Of a DNA stretch of 5,288 nt, positions 1 through 5,288 are shown piece by piece. The DNA comes from a bacterium (GTDB taxonomy: Bacteria > Sumerlaeota > Sumerlaeia > MVZB01). The notes under the pieces are model-generated. The model did no database searches, was not told where the DNA came from, and saw only the letters and a program-made list of their open reading frames with translations. The stretch spans positions 1,931 to 7,218 of the forward strand of contig JAMCWS010000365.1 in NCBI GenBank assembly GCA_023480605.1. The letters are read 5' to 3'. Position 1 is the stretch's first letter. Each line of letters starts with the position of its first letter. The position numbers and the translations under genes were made by a program.

Positions 1-1727
1 AAAGTGGACCTGACGGCCAGGTAGGGACGATTGTCGCCGGTGTCGTCGGGCACCTCGTAGGCCCCCGCCGGGAAGGGGATCATGTTGAACGCCCCGCCCG
101 GAGCACCGAACAGGCGGCGAATTCGTTCGTTGAGATCGGCCCGGATCTCAGCGCCCCCGACATCCTCCATCTTCTTGCGGATCACCTGGGTAAGGTTGGG
201 CTCGACCATAAAGCGCATCGGGGCGCCTGGCCGGTCGTCCATGTAGAGAGATTCGGTGATGAAGCGGCGGCGGGCCTGGTCGATGAAACTCGGCTCCAGG
301 CGCGGCGAGCCGACCGAAAAGTTGAGTTGATCGGCGTTGAGTCCCTTAAGATCGTCGCCGTAGGCCAGCGTGTTGAGGAAAATCGTGCGGGCGATGTATT
401 GGTGGATCGGCAATTCGCCGGGGCCATACTTCTGGTCGAGGAGGCAGGCGAGGGCCGGCTCGTCGCCCGGCACGGCCGCCACGTCGGCCTTGAGCGCCGG
501 GGTGTAATCGCCCTGTCCCAGCCGCACGGTGATTTCTTCGCGGATAGAGCCGAAACCGGGGTCGATGTGATGGGGATGGATGGCCCAGGCATCGGCGGGT
601 TTGTCGCGCCACAGAACGTGCACGGTTCGCGCCAACAGGCGCAACATCCCGCGGGTGCGCTGGAAGGTGCTGAGCGAGGAAGTCTTGCGGGTCAGGACGT
701 TGAGCACCTCGGGATGCAGCGGATATCCCCGGCGGAATTGTTCTTTGACTTCGGACGTGAAGGCGCAGTCGGGCATGCTCTCGCGATTCGCCTTCCACTG
801 ATCCTGGTAGGCCTTGATGACCGGGTCGGCCGCCGTCAGGTCCACTTTCTCGAACAGGCGGCGGCGCAGCACGTCGGCGGTCTCGTCTTCCTCGGTGGGA
901 TTGAGTTGCGTGGCGCTGCGCGCGGCCACCCGTTCGGCTTCTCCAAGAGAAAGCAGGGCGCGCTCGTGCTCGGCTTTGTACGCGTCCTTGGACGATTCAT
1001 CTTTCCCGATTGCCAGCGTGTAGACCAAGGCGACGTTGGGCGAAGAGACAACGGCCTTGAAAAGGGCATGAATGAAAGCGGTGAACTGGTCGCTGGCGCC
1101 GGGGAAGGCGCGTTCGACCTTGCGCAAATAGACCGAAACTTCATCGAGCATGATGAGGGTCGGTTCGCCACCGAAAAGTTCGCGGATCGTCTCCGCGCCG
1201 GGGGCCGTGTGGATCCGGTCGCTCTCGCGGACGCGTTCGAAGCCTTCGGCGCCGGCCAGCCGGTAGGCCAACTCGCCCCAGATGCTATGTGCGCGAAGGT
1301 TTCCTTCGAGCGTCAGGCCGTTGGCCGGGTCGGTGTTTTCGCCGTCCAGGGCGGCCAAGCGTACCTTGCCCTTGGGGAGCAGTGCGGGGTCGATGAATTC
1401 CTTGATATTGGCCACGCCGTGCATTCCATGGATGGCGTGAACCAGGGCGATAAGGCCGTGGGTCTTGCCGCCGCCATATTGGGTGTGAAGGCGGATGATC
1501 GAGGCGACTTCGCCCCCGCGACCCGATATACGCTGGCAGACCGCCTTGAGCAACAGCTTCATGCCGCGCGTCGGGTAGGTGTGATCGAAGAAAACGACCG
1601 GGTTCCGATATTCCACGGGCGCCGATCCGTTCACCACCTGGGCAAGATCGGCCGCAAAGGCCTCGTCTTTCGTCGCACCGGCTTTAACGTCTGGCCGTGG
1701 CTGGCAGGTTTCGTAAATCAATTTCAT
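1..1727 (-). CDS. DUF499-family P-loop ATPase, N-terminal 575 residues (C-terminus beyond the window)
   Basis: One reading frame runs without a stop from an ATG at 1727 to the left edge. An in-frame TAA at 1743-1745, five codons upstream, leaves this ATG as the only near start. Seen: a conserved N-terminal block (RNPVVFFDHTYPTRGMKLLL, residues 41-60); Walker A YGGGKTH at 84-90, the form typical of DUF499; Walker B LIMLDE at 191-196; LSLGEAERVAARSATQLNPT at 259-278 with the following LRRRLFE (287-293); and STFQRTRGMLRLLARTV at 353-369, which may include an arginine finger. Known of the family: large ATPases, commonly around 1000 residues, related to PglY/BrxC of BREX and found beside DUF1156 DNA methylases in phage-defence loci. 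A defence role here is inference, because no methylase, helicase or nuclease partner is in the window. No clear Shine-Dalgarno sequence is visible. High GC3 and intact motifs indicate a functional gene. A 473-residue antisense open frame lies opposite and is a shadow. Confidence 0.9.
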   Translation of the reverse strand, partial: MKLIYETCQPRPDVKAGATKDEAFAADLAQVVNGSAPVEYRNPVVFFDHTYPTRGMKLLLKAVCQRISGRGGEVASIIRLHTQYGGGKTHGLIALVHAIHGMHGVANIKEFIDPALLPKGKVRLAALDGENTDPANGLTLEGNLRAHSIWGELAYRLAGAEGFERVRESDRIHTAPGAETIRELFGGEPTLIMLDEVSVYLRKVERAFPGASDQFTAFIHALFKAVVSSPNVALVYTLAIGKDESSKDAYKAEHERALLSLGEAERVAARSATQLNPTEEDETADVLRRRLFEKVDLTAADPVIKAYQDQWKANRESMPDCAFTSEVKEQFRRGYPLHPEVLNVLTRKTSSLSTFQRTRGMLRLLARTVHVLWRDKPADAWAIHPHHIDPGFGSIREEITVRLGQGDYTPALKADVAAVPGDEPALACLLDQKYGPGELPIHQYIARTIFLNTLAYGDDLKGLNADQLNFSVGSPRLEPSFIDQARRRFITESLYMDDRPGAPMRFMVEPNLTQVIRKKMEDVGGAEIRADLNERIRRLFGAPGGAFNMIPFPAGAYEVPDDTGDNRPYLAVRST

Positions 1728-1741
1728 GGCACGCTGGTCCG

Positions 1742-1770
1742 TTTATGATTTTTTCTTACCCGTCGGTCAA
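1742..1770 (-). promoter_or_regulatory. Sigma70-like promoter for the DUF499 gene
   Basis: On the minus strand, TTGACC (1770-1765) matches five of six bases of the -35 consensus. A 17-nt spacer separates it from CATAAA (1747-1742), four of six for the -10. Initiation about 7 nt downstream would fall near the A at 1735, giving a leader of only about 8 nt before the ATG at 1727. This fits the lack of a Shine-Dalgarno site and suggests near-leaderless translation. The spacer is almost exactly the left arm of the 18-bp inverted repeat. The call rests on sequence match only. Confidence 0.5.
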
Positions 1771-2056
1771 ACATCATGGGCAATCGAAGCTGTTTTTTCC
1801 AGCGATTTCATACCCGAAACCCAGACTGAATCCCTTTGGCAAGCTTCAAGAAGAGGAGCGCGCCGGCAATGATTTTCTAACCGGGGATCGATAGCACCGT
1901 GAGGATGACGGCCACTTTCACCGTCCTGGCGCCGGCGATGGCGGCCACGAGTTCGATGAAGAAGCCTATGTTGAGTTCCCCCCGGGCATAACGGCGCGCC
2001 AGGCCGGGGATGACGAGGGCCGTCGACCAAGCCGTGAGCGACGGGTAAGAAAAAAT
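1748..2056. repeat. Perfect 18-bp inverted repeat, arms 1748-1765 and 2039-2056
   Basis: The sequence CGACGGGTAAGAAAAAAT reads on the plus strand at 2039-2056, and its exact reverse complement lies at 1748-1765. The arms are separated by 273 bp. The match ends sharply on both sides, so it is not the edge of a longer duplication. The left arm is the spacer of the DUF499 promoter; the right arm lies inside a minus-strand membrane-protein remnant and ahead of the plus-strand coding region. Possible explanations are a shared regulator site, the ends of a small inverted segment, terminal repeats of a tiny non-autonomous element, or a local template-switch scar. No target-site duplication or transposase was found. 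Confidence 0.7.
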
Positions 2057-2169
2057 AAATAATGCCGGATCGAAGGATCCGCCGCCAATTCATCAACTAC
2101 CGCATTGACACTTGCTTCAAGGTGTTCATTCGTGATGCCGCTGTCAAGTGCGCCCAGCTTTTCGGCCAT
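1808..2169 (-). pseudogene. Small membrane-protein remnant with frame slip and in-frame TAG
   Basis: From an ATG at 2169 the frame reads MAEKLGALDSGITNEHLEAS and on to a soluble-looking stretch ending DPSIRHYLFF at a T6 run (2055-2050 on this strand). Adding one T to that run joins it to a frame beginning SYPSLTAWSTALVIPGLARR. That frame continues with hydrophobic stretches NIGFFIELVAAIAGA and VKVAVILTVLSIPG and meets TAG at 1879-1877. The same frame then resumes sensibly (KIIAGALLFLKLAKGI) to a TGA at 1810-1808. The second part has high GC3, typical of coding in this window, but no ATG of its own. The likely ancestor was a protein of about 120 residues with a short soluble N-terminus and two or three membrane segments; the family is not recognised. 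A homopolymer sequencing error could mimic the slip but would not explain the TAG. The first 39 codons are less certain because their GC3 is lower. Confidence 0.5.
2034..2063 (+). promoter_or_regulatory. Weak candidate promoter facing the plus-strand coding region
   Basis: AATAAT (2058-2063) matches five of six -10 bases. GTGAGC (2034-2039), 18 nt upstream, is a poor -35. It is the plus-strand counterpart of the DUF499 promoter: the right 18-bp repeat arm again falls between the hexamers. A start near 2070 would give a leader of about 65 nt to the ATG at 2135. The leader would begin by a small perfect hairpin, CGGATC-GAAG-GATCCG (2066-2081). This is suggestive only, since an A/T-rich tract in GC-rich DNA often looks like a -10. 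Confidence 0.22.
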
Positions 2170-2686
2170 CCGCGAGCGGCTGGAGCAGTGGGCGGAGGGG
2201 CGGCCGGGCGCGGCGGTGACCGTCTGCCTGACCGACCTGCAGGAGCCCGCCCGCGTGCGCGTCCTCTGGCTGGCCCGGCGCGACTCGGCGGCCGTCGTGA
2301 AGGCCTGCACCTGAGTCGACCGCGTGAAGCTGTGCTGCGCTGCGACGCTGGGCGAGGCGGTGGGGCAGGTTTTCGCCGCATCCGGCGCGGCGCTCGATCC
2401 CGCCCAGCCCGACCTGCAGGACTTTCTGCGCTACAAGATCAACCTCTACTTCATGAAGATGATGGAGGACCCCGCGCCACTGGCCGAGGCGATCGAGACG
2501 CTCGCGGCCTTGGGCGGGAGGGTCTTCACCCTTGGCCGCCTCGCCTCGCGCGACCAGGCCTCGGTGCGCCACTTTCAGGAAACCCACTTCCCATACATCG
2601 AGGGCCAGAGCGCGCCGATCCTGGCGCTCAAGCGCCGCATCCTGGCCCTGGCGGCGACGCCCATAAACTACCGGCTGCGTCAGTAA
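2135..2686 (+). pseudogene. Unrecognised protein gene interrupted by an in-frame TGA
   Basis: The frame opens at an ATG at 2135 (AAGGTG at 2119-2124, 10 nt upstream, is a fair ribosome site), stops at TGA 2312-2314, and continues in the same frame to TAA at 2684-2686. Both halves show strong G/C third positions and ordinary protein composition, so they look like one gene of about 183 codons broken at codon 60. The first half contains AIRERLEQWAEGRPGAAVTV and LQEPARVRVLWLARRDSAAV; the second contains DLQDFLRYKINLYFMKMMED and ends PINYRLRQ. It appears soluble, mostly helical, with no signal peptide. No family is recognised. An ATG at 2324 could start a shorter 120-residue protein, but no good ribosome site precedes it. 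A single change from TGG or CGA would give the TGA. Selenocysteine was considered and is unlikely. Its 3' end overlaps the convergent DUF362 gene by 7 bp, and its 5' end overlaps the membrane remnant on the other strand. Confidence 0.6.
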
Positions 2687-3942
2687 TGAGTCCAGAGACG
2701 ATTCGAAGTCGTTGGCACCGCCGACCGCGCGATTACTTCAATATTGGCGTCTCCCATGCGTACCGGCGAGCCGGCGATGCCGCCGGCGCTGTTGATTTGG
2801 GTCATCGCACCGTCGAGCTTGTCCACCAGGCCGGCATACTGGTCCGGATCGTGCCAACTGCCGTGCGTGCCCCCAAGCGGCAGCAGGATGTGCTTGCTCG
2901 CATAATAATCCATCGCGACGGGATCCACGCCGGCCAGCAGGATGTTGCAGCGTCGTGTGGCGTCCACGGGATAGCCCCCCAGGGCTTCGTGGCTCACCCA
3001 GATGCAGTCGAGTAGATTCAGATCGGGGATCCGCACCTGAGTCCACATCTTGCCCACCTGCGAACCGATGTCCGCGTAATGCCGGTTGGCGGTCGTGCCG
3101 TCACTCATCGACAGAATGCCGTAGGTGTGCTTGAGGACGCCCGTCATGCCCGATCCGCCATGGTCCTTGAGTACTGGGATGTTAATGAGCTTGACGTTCT
3201 GGGCGTAGTCCGTGCCCGTCCAGCGTCCCTCCTTGAGTTCGATGCGATTGCCCCGCGCCGTGGTGAAACAGGGGTAGGAAACCAACGCGCCCGTTCCCGT
3301 TTTGCGGTAGCCGTTCTGGACGTGATCGGAAGCTGACAGCCAAATGTTGCGGAAGCCGTCCATCAGCACCGCGCAGACCGGTTGGCCCGCGAAGACGGTT
3401 TGGACAATTTCGTTGATCGTCAGCGTCTCATCCTCGGAGTTCACGCGCACCACGCCCGTCAGTTCCGGGAAGCCGCCGTAGCTGTTTGGGCTGGGGCTGA
3501 TTCCATCGAACGCTCCGCGCCCCTGGCCATTCTCCATTATCACAACTTCACCCGTGAATCCGTCGGGGTGGAGGAGAATGCGGTATATCAAGCCGCGCAA
3601 CACGTCGGTGTTGGTGGCGCCGCGGCAGCGCCACTGACAGTTGACCTTGATCAGCACCACGTCGTCGCGCGCAATAAGCCCCGAAGGGCCGCGCCAAGGG
3701 CCGCTTGTCGGAGACTGGTAGATCGGGATGCCGTTCTTCGCCAGCAAGTCCAACATTGAGTCCACGCCAACGTGACGCAACTCCCCGTCGTGCGCGGGAC
3801 ATTGGTCGATCTGGAAGACGATCGACCGCGTGCTGCTGGCCCGAGCACGCCGGAACGCCATACCGCCGAAAATCGCAGAGGCCACGACGGACCGCGCCAT
3901 ACCGCGCAGTAAATCCCGTCGCGAGTATCTTGCCCTATCCAT
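2680..3942 (-). CDS. Tat-exported DUF362 domain protein
   Basis: An intact 420-residue gene. The ATG at 3942 is chosen because AAAGGGGGGG (3956-3947) lies just upstream; an in-frame TTG at 3969 would add nine residues. The N-terminus is a classical twin-arginine signal, SRRDLLRG at residues 7-14, then a moderately hydrophobic stretch (SVVASAIFGGMAF) and a likely cleavage after ARA near 35, so a folded, probably cofactor-bearing protein is exported. DUF362-type features are VVLIKVNCQ (95-103), NVKLINIPVLKDHGGSGMTG (249-268) with the following LKHTYGILS, and LLAGVDPVAMDYYASKHIL near the C-terminus (335-353). The family often occurs near iron-sulfur proteins, but no CxxCxxC ferredoxin cluster is visible here; the scattered cysteines are at 48, 102, 106, 190, 225, 313 and 332. 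The biochemical role is unknown. Neighbours give no operon context: downstream it converges with a broken gene, and upstream lies a long non-coding stretch. Confidence 0.88.
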   Translation of the reverse strand: MDRARYSRRDLLRGMARSVVASAIFGGMAFRRARASSTRSIVFQIDQCPAHDGELRHVGVDSMLDLLAKNGIPIYQSPTSGPWRGPSGLIARDDVVLIKVNCQWRCRGATNTDVLRGLIYRILLHPDGFTGEVVIMENGQGRGAFDGISPSPNSYGGFPELTGVVRVNSEDETLTINEIVQTVFAGQPVCAVLMDGFRNIWLSASDHVQNGYRKTGTGALVSYPCFTTARGNRIELKEGRWTGTDYAQNVKLINIPVLKDHGGSGMTGVLKHTYGILSMSDGTTANRHYADIGSQVGKMWTQVRIPDLNLLDCIWVSHEALGGYPVDATRRCNILLAGVDPVAMDYYASKHILLPLGGTHGSWHDPDQYAGLVDKLDGAMTQINSAGGIAGSPVRMGDANIEVIARSAVPTTSNRLWTHY

Positions 3943-4272
3943 AGCGCCCCCCCTTTGTTGTCGCTTCAAAGAGCCGGCGTCTGGCGTGCGTTAGCCCCGA
4001 GTTCGGAAATGCCGACGATTCAGTCGCCGAGACGCGCTGCCACCCGCGATTCACGTTCTGTCCACCGAAACGACTGATCCTTCTGTTTACCGCATACATC
4101 GTCCCATCGTACATGACCCAGGGCAAGAGGTTTAGCGCGAGAAGCCAATCCGAGCAGGAGCGATCCCCAGTTTGCCCATCAAGTCCCGCGTCAAACCGCT
4201 GGCAAAACGGGCGATGACTTGATATCAGTATTCGTCATTTCAAGACGACATTTCACCGTAATGGACCTGGTT
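3943..4272. other. Intergenic stretch between divergent genes, with a small inverted repeat
   Basis: About 330 bp between the DUF362 start and the first plausible start of the plus-strand secreted protein. Short open frames here lack coding bias and resemble nothing known. GC is lower than in the neighbouring genes. It should hold the DUF362 promoter, but no convincing hexamer pair was found on either strand. The only structure seen is an 8-bp perfect inverted repeat, ATCAAGTC (4178-4185) and GACTTGAT (4216-4223), the right arm overlapping the palindrome TGATATCA (4220-4227). It could be an operator or a weak hairpin; there is no U-tract to suggest a terminator. Confidence 0.4.
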
Positions 4273-4946
4273 ATGATTACAATCAAAGCCAATCAGGGGC
4301 GACATGGCGCCAGACGATTAGGGCCCTCATCCCCCGGGGCCCGCAAACGGCTTTTTCTCATTGCCGCCACGCTCCTCCTGGTATGGGCCGGCGTCGGCCG
4401 TGGCGCCGGATCCGAATGAAGGATGACACCACGAGCAGAAAACGCACAGGCTGCCGCCGTGGCCGCTCGAGGGCCGCGCCACGAGTTCGCCGTCATCAAT
4501 CGCGTGCGTTTCCATCCCGCCCCCGGCCGCGAGCAGACGATGCTGGGCGGGCGGTTCACCGGCTCCAACGAATCGCCGCGCACCGGCTTTGTCGTGTTGG
4601 CCGAGATCAAGTCCGTTCCGCCGGTCGGCCAGTGGAGCGAGTTGCGCCTGGATAACTCGCAGCCTTATCGCTGGGTCCGCTACGAAGGCCCCAAGGGCTC
4701 CCACTGCAACATCGCCGAACTCGTGTTCTATGACGGCGACCGCCTGCTCAAGGGACAGGGCTTCGGCACATCGGGCATGCGGGGCTGGGCGCCCAACTGG
4801 GCGCGCGCCATCGACGGCAAACTCGATACGTTCTACGACTCCGATGCCCCCAACGGGCAATTTGTCGGCGTGGATCTGCTCGACTGGGCCACGGCCCGCC
4901 GGCCGGTGTTGACGCCGCCGGCAGGCGAGTTCGGGAAGCCCGTCCG
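4273..4946 (+). pseudogene. Secreted discoidin-like carbohydrate-binding protein, broken by TGA and truncated
   Basis: An ATG at 4273 (ATGs at 4219 and 4261 are alternatives) opens a frame with a basic region and signal-peptide core RKRLFLIAATLLLVWAGVG, then stops at TGA 4417-4419. The same frame continues: INRVRFHPAPGREQTMLGGR (from 4495), FTGSNESPRTGFVVLAEI, GQWSELRLDN, YRWVRYEGPKGSHCNIAELV, AIDGKLDTFYDSDAPNGQFV and GVDLLD. This pattern is typical of the galactose-binding, F5/8 type C-like modules in secreted proteins of polysaccharide-degrading bacteria. Next, RRPVLTPPAGEFGKPV (4897-4944) resembles the opening strand of a chitobiase/hexosaminidase C-terminal (CHB_HEX_C) domain, but this ends abruptly where sulfatase sequence begins in another frame. 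An ATG at 4423, two codons after the TGA, could start a leaderless product by reinitiation, but it would lack export. The domain calls are from memory of family patterns. Confidence 0.68.
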
Positions 4947-5288
4947 GATTTTCGCGCGCTCGGAGCCTCGGGCAACCCCGCGGCCCACACCCCCAATCTG
5001 GACCGCCTGGCGCGCGAGGGAGTTTTCTTCGAGAACGCCATCGTGCCGGTTCCTTACTACTCGCCCACGCGTGCCTCGCTGGTCAGCGGCCAGTGGTCCC
5101 ACCGGCTCAACGCGTCCCTGTGGCCGGCCAGGGATCGCAGCCGCTCGGGCATCCTCCAGAACATCAACAGCCCGCAGGGCGTCAGTGACGACGACCTCGA
5201 CCACCGAGATGACGCTGTTCGCACACGGCCGGAAGCCGGCCCCACGTGGCAAATGGCATCCTGGCGACCCGGGCGACCTCTCCGGCTG
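4947..5288 (+). pseudogene. Sulfatase remnant, N-terminus missing, active-site Cys replaced, frameshifted
   Basis: In a frame one base off the preceding protein, sequence from 4947 reads RALGASGNPAAHTPNLDRLA, REGVFFENAIVPVPYYSPTR and ASLVSGQWSHRLNASLWPAR. This is unmistakable for the N-terminal part of a type I sulfatase of the alkaline phosphatase fold. The signature C/S-x-P-x-R appears as Y-S-P-T-R: the Tyr codon TAC at 5058-5060 sits where TGC (the formylglycine Cys) is expected. The Asp-Asp metal-binding motif that normally starts the domain is absent, lost at the junction. Around 5190-5200 the recognisable sequence moves to the other frame (TTEMTL, then GKWHPGDPGDLSG, with GKWH at 5248-5259), and the part between looks shortened. 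The frame of the upstream binding protein stays open through here to the edge, so a hybrid polypeptide is formally possible but would be nonsense over most of this stretch. The gene runs off the right edge. Confidence 0.75.

Noticed and set aside
327..1748. A 473-codon open frame on the plus strand
   Set aside because: It lies entirely antisense to the DUF499 ATPase, whose frame carries recognisable motifs. The plus-strand product is a low-information shadow created by GC-rich codons.
2050..2060. Programmed -1 frameshift at the T6 run
   Set aside because: The zero-frame codons TTA TTT TTT CTT do not form a proper slippery heptamer, and a TAG follows downstream, so a lost base fits better.
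2312..2360. Selenocysteine insertion at TGA 2312
   Set aside because: No convincing SECIS-like stem-loop follows, and the context is not a known redox selenoprotein motif. Kept only as a test in the findings.
2144..2587. Minus-strand open frame of 147 codons
   Set aside because: It is antisense to the plus-strand coding region, which has the stronger codon bias and protein-like composition.
2062..3015. A 317-codon plus-strand open frame
   Set aside because: It overlaps the unknown plus-strand coding region in the wrong frame and then runs antisense to the DUF362 gene. Its composition is Gly, Arg and Ala rich, without domain features.
3935..4126. A 63-codon minus-strand open frame upstream of DUF362
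   Set aside because: It overlaps the DUF362 start out of frame, lacks GC3 bias and has no ribosome site.
4232..4248. TCGTC-7-GACGA hairpin before the secreted protein
   Set aside because: A 5-bp stem with a 7-nt loop is expected by chance and has no T-tract.
2312..4419. TGA recoded as a sense codon throughout the genome
   Set aside because: The 575 DUF499 codons and 420 DUF362 codons contain no internal TGA, and DUF362 ends naturally on TGA. GC content also does not fit the usual recoded lineages.
1..5288. CRISPR array, tRNA, rRNA or transposase gene
   Set aside because: No regularly spaced repeats, no cloverleaf, no rRNA sequence and no transposase motif were seen on either strand.

Overview
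This is a GC-rich bacterial window with strong third-position G/C bias. It holds two intact-looking genes, both on the minus strand, set among several visibly damaged coding regions. A discoidin-like secreted protein with a chitobiase-type C-terminal domain, a sulfatase remnant and a Tat-exported DUF362 protein recall Planctomycetota, Verrucomicrobiota, Lentisphaerota or Hydrogenedentota. That placement is inference; there is no marker gene.

Left third (1-1727, minus): the first 575 codons of a DUF499-family P-loop ATPase, uninterrupted and running off the left edge. Its Walker A, Walker B and conserved downstream motifs are intact. This family includes or is close to large ATPases of BREX-type and DUF1156-methylase-linked phage-defence loci, so the unseen DNA to the left may be a defence island. 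Nothing else inside the window confirms this. A good sigma70-like promoter lies just upstream of its start.

Middle (about 1740-2690): a short interval carries a perfect 18-bp inverted repeat whose arms are 273 bp apart. The left arm fills the spacer of the ATPase promoter. The interval also holds a minus-strand remnant of a small membrane protein, with a frame slip in a T6 run and an in-frame TAG. A plus-strand coding region of unknown family follows, interrupted by an in-frame TGA. It converges on, and overlaps by 7 bp, the intact DUF362 gene (2680-3942, minus).

Right third (3943-5288): about 330 bp with no convincing gene, then a signal peptide cut by TGA from a discoidin-like carbohydrate-binding protein in the same frame. 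That protein breaks off inside a chitobiase-like domain and joins, in another frame, a sulfatase lacking its N-terminus. The sulfatase has Tyr where the formylglycine Cys should be and a second frame change.

The main message is contrast: two maintained genes among three or four decayed ones. The three in-frame stops and the lost sulfatase Cys can each be explained by a single C:G to T:A transition. No complete novel system is visible. The best leads are the DUF499 gene with whatever lies left of position 1, and the inverted-repeat/promoter arrangement at its 5' end.
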